64,000 nt of DNA from Streptomyces sp. Tu 3180 (GTDB lineage: Bacteria > Actinomycetota > Actinomycetes > Streptomycetales > Streptomycetaceae): the NCBI RefSeq assembly GCF_009852415.1, contig NZ_WOXS01000002.1, positions 7,108,001 to 7,172,000 on the forward strand, in the 5' to 3' direction. This document shows positions 42,228 to 49,547 of the stretch, piece by piece. Both the position numbers and the translations under genes were made by a program. Under the pieces are notes generated by a model. It searched no databases. It was not told the DNA's origin and saw nothing but the letters and a program-made list of their open reading frames with translations. Each line of letters opens with the position of its first letter. Position 1 is the first letter of the stretch.

Positions 42228-43103
42228 ATGTCCGCCCCGTCCCCGACAGCCGTGCCGTCCTTCCGGAGCAGGATCGGCGGTGACGCGCGCAGCGGCTACT
42301 ACGCCGTGCCGCACCGCTACCGGCTCCACCTCGCGCCGTCCTGTCCGCGCTGTCTGCAGATCGCCGTGACGCACGACCTGCTCGGCCTCGGCGACACCCT
42401 GCCGGTGACGCTGCTGCCCGCCGTGCCCGACGCACCCGGCGGTGGGTACCGGGCGCTGCGCCCGCTGTACGAGGCGAGTTCGCACCGGACCCCCGGACCG
42501 GCCGTGGCGCCGGTGCTCAGCGACGGCTGGAGCGGACGGATCGTGAGCACCCATGCCCCCGACATCCTGCGGGACCTCGCCCGGCGGTTCGCCGGCCGTG
42601 GTCCCTGCCTCCACCCGCGCGGCGCCGGGGGACCGATCGCCGCCGTCGGGCGGCTCTGCGAGGAGGGCATCACCGCAGCCGCCCAGCGCGCCGGGCAGCC
42701 CGGTGGTGACTCGGCGGCACGTGACACCGCGCTGGCCGCCCTGCTGGGTGCGCTGGACCTGCTGGAGCTGCGGCTCGCCTCGCGGGAGTACGTACTGGGT
42801 GACGAACTCACCCTCGCGGACGTGCAGGTGTGGGTGACACTGGTGCAGCTGGACACCGTGCACCGCCACCACCTGGATGCCGCCGCGGTGCACCGGATCA
42901 CCGACCACCCCCGTCTGTGGGCCTACGCACGACGGCTGGCGGCGCGCCCCTCCTTCGGCTCCCACCTCGACCTGGACGGCATCGCCCGCAGGCACCACGC
43001 CCACTGCCGGGGCGAGGAGGCCGCCGGCGCGGCGGTACGGATCGTGGACTGGGCGGCACACGCGCGAACGGAGGCACCGGAACCGGTGCGGCAGTCCGGC
43101 TGA
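42228..43103 (+). CDS. Glutathione S-transferase-like (Xi-class) thiol oxidoreductase
   Basis: 291 residues from ATG 42228 with GGGAG upstream. The order is an N-terminal thioredoxin-like region with a C-P-R-C pair in RYRLHLAPSCPRCLQIAV, the PVLSDGWSGRIVSTHAPDIL region, and an all-helical C-terminal domain (ALLGALDLLELRLASREYVLGDELTLADVQVWVTLVQLD). This matches the glutathionyl-hydroquinone reductase (ECM4/YqjG) group, in which a single active cysteine sits in C-P-W; here a C-x-x-C pair replaces it. Actinomycetes use mycothiol, so the thiol partner is uncertain. Operator and leader peptide tie it to sulfur status. Confidence 0.8.
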   Translation: MSAPSPTAVPSFRSRIGGDARSGYYAVPHRYRLHLAPSCPRCLQIAVTHDLLGLGDTLPVTLLPAVPDAPGGGYRALRPLYEASSHRTPGPAVAPVLSDGWSGRIVSTHAPDILRDLARRFAGRGPCLHPRGAGGPIAAVGRLCEEGITAAAQRAGQPGGDSAARDTALAALLGALDLLELRLASREYVLGDELTLADVQVWVTLVQLDTVHRHHLDAAAVHRITDHPRLWAYARRLAARPSFGSHLDLDGIARRHHAHCRGEEAAGAAVRIVDWAAHARTEAPEPVRQSG

Positions 43104-43170
43104 CCGGGAGGCCGCGGTGGGCGAGCGCGAGGGCCGCCCCGGCCGCCCTGCCCGCCGGTCCCTCCGCCGA

Positions 43171-43209
43171 ACAGGTCCCCTCGAAGCGGCCCTGCGCCAC
43201 GGGACCTGT
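43171..43209. repeat. Inverted repeat between GST-like and phospholipase genes
   Basis: ACAGGTCCC (43171-43179) and GGGACCTGT (43201-43209) are a perfect 9-bp inverted repeat 21 bases apart. It may be a terminator for the GST-like gene or an operator for phospholipase C. The rest of the 43104-43376 gap shows nothing. Confidence 0.4.
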
Positions 43210-43376
43210 CGGGGTGAGCCGTGCCCCGGTGACCGGGCGGGTGCGGGCCGCACCTCACGTACCGACGACCTTCACGCCGGCGCCACTGCACCCTTCCCTG
43301 ACGTTCGCCGCCCCTGGAACACTCCTCTCGCGCGCGTTCCGTCATCATCCGGCACCTCCGAGAGGCTCCTCACGCC

Positions 43377-45431
43377 ATGCCCGAAGTCAACCGGCGCCGT
43401 TTCCTCCAACTCGCGGGCGCCACCACGGCGTTCAGCGCGCTGTCCGCGAGCATCGAGCGGGCCGCCGCGCTCCCGGCGAACCACCGCTCGGGGACGATCG
43501 AGGACGTCGAGCACATCGTCGTCCTGATGCAGGAGAACCGTTCTTTCGACCACTACTTCGGCAGGCTGCGCGGCGTCCGGGGCTTCGGCGACCCGCACCC
43601 GGTGACCCTGGACGGCGGCAGGTCGGTCTGGCACCAGACCAAGGGCGACGGCACGGAGGTGCTGCCCTTCCGCCCGGAGGCCGACGACCTCGGCATGCAG
43701 TTCCTGGAGGGGCTGCCGCACGGCTGGCCCGACGGCCAGGAGGCCTACCACAACGGCAAGTACGACCGCTGGCTGCCCGCCAAGGGCACCACCACCATGG
43801 CGTACCTGACCCGTGAGGACATCCCCTTCCACTACGCGCTCGCCGACGCCTTCACCGTCTGCGACGCCTACCACTGCTCCTTCATCGGCTCCACCGACCC
43901 CAACCGCTACTACATGTGGTCGGGTCACACGGGCAACGACGGCAGGGGCGGCGGCCCGGTCCTCGGCAACGACGAGCTCGGCTACGACTGGACGACGTAC
44001 CCCGAGCGCCTGGAGGAGGCCGGGATCTCCTGGAGGATCTACCAGGACATCGGCGACGGCCTGGACGCGGCCGGCCACTGGGGCTGGATCGAGGACGCCT
44101 ACCGCGGCAACTACGGTGACAACTCCCTGCTGTACTTCAACAAGTACCGCAACGCCGAGCCCGGTGACCCCTGGTACGACAAGGCGCGCACCGGCACCGA
44201 CGTCAAGAACGGCGACGGCTACTTCGACCGGCTCCGCGCCGACGTCAAGGCCGGCCGGCTGCCGCAGATCTCCTGGATCGCCGCCCCCGAGGCCTTCTCC
44301 GAGCACTCCAACTGGCCGTCCAACTACGGCGCCTGGTACATCTCCCAGGTCCTGGACGCGCTCACCTCCAACCCGGCCGTCTGGGCGAGGACCGCCCTGT
44401 TCATCACGTACGACGAGAACGACGGCTTCTTCGACCACGTGGTGCCGCCGCTGCCGCCGAAGTCCGCCGCGCGGGGCCGGTCCACCGTCGACGTCTCGCT
44501 GGACGTCTTCAAGGGCAGCGCCACCCACCGGGAGGGCTTCTACGGGCTGGGCCCGCGCGTGCCGATGCTGGTCGTCTCGCCGTGGAGCAAGGGCGGTTAC
44601 GTCTGCTCCGAGACGTTCGACCACACCTCGATCGTCCGGTTCATGGAGAGCCGGTTCGGAGTGCGCGAGCCGAACATCTCGCCGTGGCGGCGGGCGATCT
44701 GCGGCGACCTGACCTCCGCCTTCGACTTCTCCCGCAAGGACAGCCGGCCGGCCCGGCTGCCGGACACCGACGCCTACGAGCCGCAGGACCGGGACCGTCA
44801 CCCCGACTACCGGCCCACGCCCCCGGCCGACCCCAGCCTGCCCCGGCAGGAGCGGGGGCTGCGCCCGGCCCGTCCGCTGAAGTACGCCCCGGCGGTGGAC
44901 GGTTCCGTCGACCCGGCGGCCGGGAAGTTCACGCTGACCTTCGCCTCCGGAGCCAGGGCGGGCGCCGCCTTCCTGGTCACGTCCGGCAACCGCGCCGACG
45001 GCCCCTGGACCTACACCACCGAGGCCGGCAAGGAGATCTCGGACACCTGGAACTCGGCCCACTCCGGCGGCTCGTACGACCTGACCGTGCACGGCCCGAA
45101 CGGGTTCCTCCGTGTCTTCCGGGGGGCGAACGGGTCCGCCGGCTGCGAGGTCACCGCCCGCCACACCGGTGACGACGTCCGGCTGACGTTCGTCAATAAG
45201 GGGTCCGGTACGGCCCGGTTGCGGCTGGCCGACGGCTACACCGGCCGCCCCGCGACCGTCGCCGTCCGCCCCGGCGCCACCGTGCACCGCACCGTCGACC
45301 TGCGCACGAGCCACCGCTGGTACGACCTGACGGTCACCTCCCCGGCCGACCCGGCGTACCTGCGCCGCTTCGCGGGGCACGTCGAGAACGGCCGGCCGGG
45401 CGTCAGCGACCCGGCGATCAGGACGGACTGA
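43377..45431 (+). CDS. Tat-exported phosphocholine-preferring phospholipase C
   Basis: 684 residues. A twin-arginine signal NRRRFLQLAGATTAFSALSAS opens the protein. The catalytic domain of the bacterial phospholipase C/acid phosphatase (AcpA) family follows: HIVVLMQENRSFDHYFG near residue 45, FTVCDAYHCSFIGSTDPNRYYMWSG, and FITYDENDGFFDHVVPP. Two C-terminal DUF756-type beta domains (about 505-590 and 595-680) are typical of non-haemolytic PlcN/PlcC. It should release phosphorylated headgroups from phospholipids outside the cell, as under phosphate starvation; I see no clear PHO box. The stop is followed by hairpins inside the end of the convergent gene. Confidence 0.92.
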   Translation: MPEVNRRRFLQLAGATTAFSALSASIERAAALPANHRSGTIEDVEHIVVLMQENRSFDHYFGRLRGVRGFGDPHPVTLDGGRSVWHQTKGDGTEVLPFRPEADDLGMQFLEGLPHGWPDGQEAYHNGKYDRWLPAKGTTTMAYLTREDIPFHYALADAFTVCDAYHCSFIGSTDPNRYYMWSGHTGNDGRGGGPVLGNDELGYDWTTYPERLEEAGISWRIYQDIGDGLDAAGHWGWIEDAYRGNYGDNSLLYFNKYRNAEPGDPWYDKARTGTDVKNGDGYFDRLRADVKAGRLPQISWIAAPEAFSEHSNWPSNYGAWYISQVLDALTSNPAVWARTALFITYDENDGFFDHVVPPLPPKSAARGRSTVDVSLDVFKGSATHREGFYGLGPRVPMLVVSPWSKGGYVCSETFDHTSIVRFMESRFGVREPNISPWRRAICGDLTSAFDFSRKDSRPARLPDTDAYEPQDRDRHPDYRPTPPADPSLPRQERGLRPARPLKYAPAVDGSVDPAAGKFTLTFASGARAGAAFLVTSGNRADGPWTYTTEAGKEISDTWNSAHSGGSYDLTVHGPNGFLRVFRGANGSAGCEVTARHTGDDVRLTFVNKGSGTARLRLADGYTGRPATVAVRPGATVHRTVDLRTSHRWYDLTVTSPADPAYLRRFAGHVENGRPGVSDPAIRTD

Positions 45432-45492
45432 CCGCCCTCCGGCACGGTGCCGGCGGCGTGGGCGCCGCCGTGGGCGGGTCCACGCGCCCGGG

Positions 45493-46458
45493 TCACGGGC
45501 TCGCGGAGGTGACACGTCCCTGCGGACGTGCCACCTCCGCGGCCCGGTGCCCTCGGGCGGCCGGCACCACCGGGCCGGCCGGGCTCACCGGGCCGAACGG
45601 CTCCGGCGGGGCCTTCGGGACCGCGGGTGCTCCCGCGCGGTGGGAGGCCGCCCGGGTCAGGAGGAGCACGCCCCAGGACGCGAGCGCCGCGCCGGCCAGC
45701 GCCGGCAGGACGCCCACCGGGCCGCCCCGGAGCCGCTCGCCGAGCAGGCAGAGGCCTATCACCGCGGCCGCCACCGGGTTCGCCAGGGTCACCACCGCGA
45801 GCGGGGCGCCGAGGCCGCCCCGGTAGGCGGTCTGCGACAGGAGCAGTCCGCCGGCCGCGAAGGCGGCCACCAGCAGCGCCACCGCGACCACCCGGACGCC
45901 GAGCAGCGGACCGGACCGGTCCGTCACCGCGACCGTCACGGTCTGGGTGAGCGCCGAGGCCACCCCGGAGGCGATGCCCGACGCGATCGCGTGCCGCAGG
46001 CCGGGCCGCGAAGGCGGCCACGCCAGCATCCCGATCACAAGAGCCGCGCCGCCCGCGACGACCAGCGCCTCGGACACGCTCAGCACGTCGTCGGGCGCCG
46101 GCCCGGACGCCGTGACCAGCACCACCGCCAGACCGGCGAGGGTGAGCGCCGTCCCCCGCCACTCCACCGCGCTCACCGCTCGCCCCGCGATCCGCGCCCC
46201 CATCGGCACCGCCGCGACCAGGGTGAGCGCGCCGAGCGGCTGGACCACGGTGAGCGGGCCGTACTTGAGCGCCACCACGTGCAGCAGCGCGGCCGAGGCG
46301 TTCAGCGCGACCGCCCACCACCAGGCGCCGCCGGCCGGCAGCCGCGGCGTGCCGGTGCCGGAGGCCCGGGAGGCGAGCCGTTCCTGGACCACCGCGGCGG
46401 CGGCGTAGGCGACGGCGGAGACGAGGGACAGCAGGACGGCCACGAGGACGGCGCTCAT
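45493..46458 (-). CDS. DMT-superfamily (EamA-like) membrane transporter
   Basis: 321 residues with about nine or ten hydrophobic spans (VLVAVLLSLVSAVAYAAAAV at the N-terminus; LVVAGGAALVIGMLAW; VVAVALLVAAFAAGGLLL; ALAVVTLANPVAAAVIGL). Segments such as KYGPLTVVQPLGALTLV resemble the DMT transporters also called NIPA-like in actinomycetes. The substrate is unknown. The C-terminal roughly 45 residues are proline-rich and their DNA also forms a large hairpin. The start overlaps the PAP2 gene stop as ATGA, so it is co-translated with it. Confidence 0.83.
   Translation of the reverse strand: MSAVLVAVLLSLVSAVAYAAAAVVQERLASRASGTGTPRLPAGGAWWWAVALNASAALLHVVALKYGPLTVVQPLGALTLVAAVPMGARIAGRAVSAVEWRGTALTLAGLAVVLVTASGPAPDDVLSVSEALVVAGGAALVIGMLAWPPSRPGLRHAIASGIASGVASALTQTVTVAVTDRSGPLLGVRVVAVALLVAAFAAGGLLLSQTAYRGGLGAPLAVVTLANPVAAAVIGLCLLGERLRGGPVGVLPALAGAALASWGVLLLTRAASHRAGAPAVPKAPPEPFGPVSPAGPVVPAARGHRAAEVARPQGRVTSASP
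45503..45540. terminator. Hairpin terminator embedded in the transporter's 3' coding end
   Basis: GCGGAGGTGACACGTCC (45503-45519) pairs with 45524-45540 over 17 positions with one mismatch and a 4-base loop. It is 72 bases past the phospholipase stop and inside the last codons of the convergent transporter gene. Confidence 0.65.
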
Positions 46459-47264
46459 CGGCCCGTCCCCGTGAGCGCCCGGTCCTCCGCCGGTGTCCGC
46501 GGGGCCCGCACGCGTCCCGCTCCGGTCGCCGGCGCCGCCGTCGTGCGCCCCGGCGGGCGCAGCACCGCGAGCGCGAGGCCCAGCAGCGCCGTCGCCACGA
46601 GCGCGTCCAGCCAGAAGTGGTTCGCCGTCCCGACGATCACCAGCAGCGTCAGCAGCGGATGGAGCAGCCACAGCCACCGCCACCGCGCGCGGGCGACGGC
46701 GATCAGGCCGACCGCCACCATCAGCGCCCATCCGAAGTGCAGCGAGGGCATCGCCGCGAACTGGTTCGACAGCCCGTCGGTCCGCGGCGGGCCGTACACC
46801 GACGGCCCGTACACCCGCGCGGTGTCCACCAGGCCGGTGGCGGTGAGCAGCCGCGGCGGGGCGAGGGGGAACACCAGGTGCAGCACCAGCGCGGCGGCGG
46901 TGACCGCCGCCAGGATCCGGCGCGCCCAGACGTAGTGGGCCGGGCGGCGCAGATAGAGCCAGATCAGGAAGGCCGCGGTGGCCGGGAAGTGGACGGCCGC
47001 GTAGTAGGTGTTCGCCAGGTGCGCGAGCCCGTCGCCGTGCAGCAGCAGGGACTGCACGGAGCCCTCGCCGGGCAGGTGGAGCGCGCGCTCCAGGTCCCAC
47101 ACGTCGTGGCCGTTGCGGTAGGCCTCGCCGGTGTGGCCGGCCGCCAGCCGCCGGCCCAGCTTGTAGACGAGGAAGAATCCCGCCACGAGCAGGAGTTCGC
47201 GGACGAGTGGCGGGCGCGCCGATGCGTCGGGCCCCGCCGGTTCAGGCTCCTCGCGGGCATTCAT
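46455..47264 (-). CDS. PAP2-superfamily phosphatase (AUR1-like) integral membrane protein
   Basis: 269 residues from ATG 47264 with AAAGGG upstream. Six or so membrane spans are visible. The phosphatase motif histidines occur in FAAMPSLHFGWALMV and GTANHFWLDALVA, as in the inositolphosphorylceramide synthase-like PAP2 branch common in actinomycetes. Preceding GLVDTARVYGPSVYGPP resembles the same group. Likely role: lipid phosphate or phosphoinositide metabolism at the membrane. It is divergent from a TetR gene across an unusual repeat-rich region, so it is probably repressed by that protein. Confidence 0.83.
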   Translation of the reverse strand: MNAREEPEPAGPDASARPPLVRELLLVAGFFLVYKLGRRLAAGHTGEAYRNGHDVWDLERALHLPGEGSVQSLLLHGDGLAHLANTYYAAVHFPATAAFLIWLYLRRPAHYVWARRILAAVTAAALVLHLVFPLAPPRLLTATGLVDTARVYGPSVYGPPRTDGLSNQFAAMPSLHFGWALMVAVGLIAVARARWRWLWLLHPLLTLLVIVGTANHFWLDALVATALLGLALAVLRPPGRTTAAPATGAGRVRAPRTPAEDRALTGTGR

Positions 47265-47364
47265 CCCCCGGCCCTTTCGCTGGCGGTGGTGCTGTCGTGG
47301 TGCCGGCGGAGCCGCCGGTTCGTGGACCGTCCGGCTCCGTCGGCGCGTGCGGGTACCGACTCTC

Positions 47365-47432
47365 ATCGATACGAGTCCGTACCGATACGTCAGTGTACCG
47401 ATACGTTCCCGTACCGGTACACTGGCGTATCG
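47365..47432. promoter_or_regulatory. Repeat-rich regulatory region between PAP2 and TetR genes
   Basis: GTACCGATACG occurs at 47379-47389 and 47395-47405 (16-base period), with ATCGATACGAG just before. CGATACGTCAGTGTACCG (47383-47400) is the inverted copy, with one mismatch, of 47415-47432, separated by 14 bases. The clustering fits several TetR binding sites covering divergent promoters. Confidence 0.7.
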
Positions 47433-47511
47433 ATTGGCATGGGACACACTGGAGTGCGCGCCCCGGGCGCGCTCACCGGGCAAGAGGACGAAGGGCAAGG
47501 GAGCCGAGCCG

Positions 47512-48126
47512 ATGACGTCGCAGGCCGCGGACCGACCCGAGCCGGTCGGCACCTCGCGCCGCTCCAAGATCACGCCCGAGCGTGAGCAGGAGTTCTTCGA
47601 CGCCGTGCTGCACCAGATCCGCGAGTGCGGCTACGACGCCGTCACCATGGACGGGATCGCCGCCAGCACGCGGTGCAGCAAGTCCACGCTCTACCGGCAG
47701 TGGCGGACCAAGCCGCAGTTCGTCGCCGCCGCCCTCCGCGCCAGCCGGCGGGCACGGTTCGCCGGCATCGACACCGGCACGCTCGCCGGGGACCTGCGCG
47801 AGGCCGCGCGGTGCGCGGGAGAGTGGTCGGCGAAGGACACCACGCTGCTCCAGGCGCTCGGGCACGCGGTCCTCCAGGACCGGGAACTGGCACGGGCGCT
47901 GCGCGAGGCGCTGGTCGAGCCGGAGATCGCCGCGCTGCGGGAGATCGTCCGGCGCGGGGTCGAGCGCGGGGAGGTCGCGGCCGGCAACCCGGCGCTGGAG
48001 TACATCCCGGCCCAGCTCTTCGGCGTGCTGCGGGTCCGCCCCATCCTGGAGGGGAACGACGCCGACCCGGACTACCTGCTCCGGTTCGTGGAGGCCGCCG
48101 TGCTGCCGGCACTCGGCCTGCGATGA
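47512..48126 (+). CDS. TetR-family transcriptional regulator
   Basis: 204 residues. The DNA-binding domain includes REQEFFDAVLHQIRECGYDAVTMDGIAAS, then TRCSKSTLYRQWRTKPQFVAAAL, a standard TetR helix-turn-helix (residues about 25-70). The C-terminal domain has the TetR_C look (REIVRRGVERGEVAAGNPALEYIPAQLFGVL). It is divergent from the PAP2-transporter operon with nested repeats between them, so autoregulation and control of that operon are expected. A strong hairpin follows the stop. Confidence 0.92.
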   Translation: MTSQAADRPEPVGTSRRSKITPEREQEFFDAVLHQIRECGYDAVTMDGIAASTRCSKSTLYRQWRTKPQFVAAALRASRRARFAGIDTGTLAGDLREAARCAGEWSAKDTTLLQALGHAVLQDRELARALREALVEPEIAALREIVRRGVERGEVAAGNPALEYIPAQLFGVLRVRPILEGNDADPDYLLRFVEAAVLPALGLR

Positions 48127-48208
48127 GACCCGGTCCGCCGTCCCCGGGATGACCGGACGGCGGCCCGACCGCGCCGCACCGTGGGGACGGGGGCGGCGCG
48201 CACCCCCC

Positions 48209-48253
48209 GGCCGGGTGGGGTTCCCCTTGAGCGGAGGGGAGCCCCACCCGGCC
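48209..48253. terminator. Bidirectional terminator between TetR and DUF2510 genes
   Basis: GGCCGGGTGGGG plus TTCCCC (48209-48226) pairs with 48236-48253 over 18 positions with one mismatch and a 9-base loop. It separates convergent genes. Confidence 0.85.
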
Positions 48254-48268
48254 GCCGCGGGTCCCGGG

Positions 48269-49216
48269 TCAGACGTCCTGCCCGTTGCCGCCGCCCGACG
48301 CCGCCTCGATGCCCTCGGTGATCTCCTCGATGACGGACTGCGTCTGATCGGTGTCCACGCCGAAGCGGACCACGACGATCTGCTGCGGCCGCGCGGGGGA
48401 GGGGAAGGCCAGCGACTGGACGTACCCGTCGGCGCCCTTGCCGGTGACCGCCTTCCAGCGCACCAGGTAGCCCTTCTGTCCGGCCACGGTCACCGCCTCG
48501 GACGCGAGCACCTCGTGCGAGGTGATCCCCCCGTAGGAGTCGCCGCCGTAGGACTCCTCGGCGTTCGCGGAGATGTCCGCCTTGGCGACCTCCTCGGCGG
48601 TGGAGCCGCGCGTGCCCAGGGCCAGGGCCGGGGCCGAGTACGCCCCGCCCTTGGTGCAGGTCTTGGAGGTGTCGCCGGGGCAGTCGTACGCGTCCTCCGA
48701 CGTCACCGCGGCACCTCCCTGGAGCTCCTGGCCGTACCAGCCGTCCGGGACGGGCAGGCTGATCCCGCTCAGCCCGTCGGTCACCGACCCGCTCTCCACC
48801 CGCGGCGGTCCGGACGAGTCCGGCCCCGGGCTCTCACCGCCACCGCCCGGCCCGCCGTCCTCCGTGTCCGGTCCCCGAGAGGCCGCGGAGCTGCCGCCCC
48901 CGCCGTCGTCGGTCAACGCGTACACGCCGACCCCGATGCTCGCCAGCACGGCGACGGCCGCGGCCACGGCTATCCCGATCCGCACCCCGCGCCCCCGGCC
49001 GGACGGCGTCTGCGCGGGATGCACCGGGTACGCCGGACGGGCCGGGTACCCCTGCCCGGCCGCGCCGCCCGCCGCCGGGGGACCCCAGCCGGCGGCCGGT
49101 CCCGCCGGACGGACCTGGTCCGTCCAGGCCCCGCCGTCCCACCAGCGCTCGGTGGGCGGCCCGTCATTCTGCTGCCCGGGGTCGGGGTACCACCCGGGAG
49201 GAGTCACCTGCGTCAT
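48269..49216 (-). CDS. DUF2510 membrane-anchored protein
   Basis: 315 residues. The N-terminus TPPGWYPDPGQQNDGPPTERWWDG is the DUF2510 module, a short tryptophan-rich actinobacterial domain. A proline/glycine linker, one transmembrane segment (IGIAVAAAVAVLASIGVGVYAL, near residue 100) and a disordered acidic linker lead to an extracytoplasmic domain of about 150 residues with a cysteine pair (YDCPGDTSKTC). Function unknown; such proteins are often surface-exposed partners in envelope functions. It stands alone. Confidence 0.82.
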   Translation of the reverse strand: MTQVTPPGWYPDPGQQNDGPPTERWWDGGAWTDQVRPAGPAAGWGPPAAGGAAGQGYPARPAYPVHPAQTPSGRGRGVRIGIAVAAAVAVLASIGVGVYALTDDGGGGSSAASRGPDTEDGGPGGGGESPGPDSSGPPRVESGSVTDGLSGISLPVPDGWYGQELQGGAAVTSEDAYDCPGDTSKTCTKGGAYSAPALALGTRGSTAEEVAKADISANAEESYGGDSYGGITSHEVLASEAVTVAGQKGYLVRWKAVTGKGADGYVQSLAFPSPARPQQIVVVRFGVDTDQTQSVIEEITEGIEAASGGGNGQDV

Positions 49217-49547
49217 GCCCCCACCGTATGAGGCGACGGTGAAAGCCGGATGAGAGAGGTCCGTCCTGTGCCCCGAGGGCCGTGCGGAGCGTCCGGCGGG
49301 ACACCCTCGCCCCGGCGCGCCGGTCGCACCACCGCCGTGCGCCCGCGCCCGCCCCGCGCTCGTCGTTCACCGGAACCCCGCCGGGTGTTGACCGTCGGCA
49401 CCCCAGGTGGGAGGGCGGAGCGCGTCGACCCCCCGCCCCCGGTGTCACCCGTCACGGCAACAGCTGCCCCGACCGGCCACCGCCCGGGCGGCCGGAGGAC
49501 TACGCTCGAGGTCTGTACGTCGTTCGGGCGACTGGGGAGGTAGCGGG
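49217..49547. other. Divergent intergenic region, no gene seen
   Basis: 331 bases between two divergent genes. TTGACC at 49387 could be a -35 box, but no good -10 partner is evident. The only firm signal is the GGGGAGG ribosome site before 49548. Confidence 0.4.

Noticed and set aside
43272..45515. A 747-codon minus-strand frame opposite phospholipase C
   Set aside because: Antisense shadow of a gene with a Tat signal and clear catalytic motifs; no protein features of its own.
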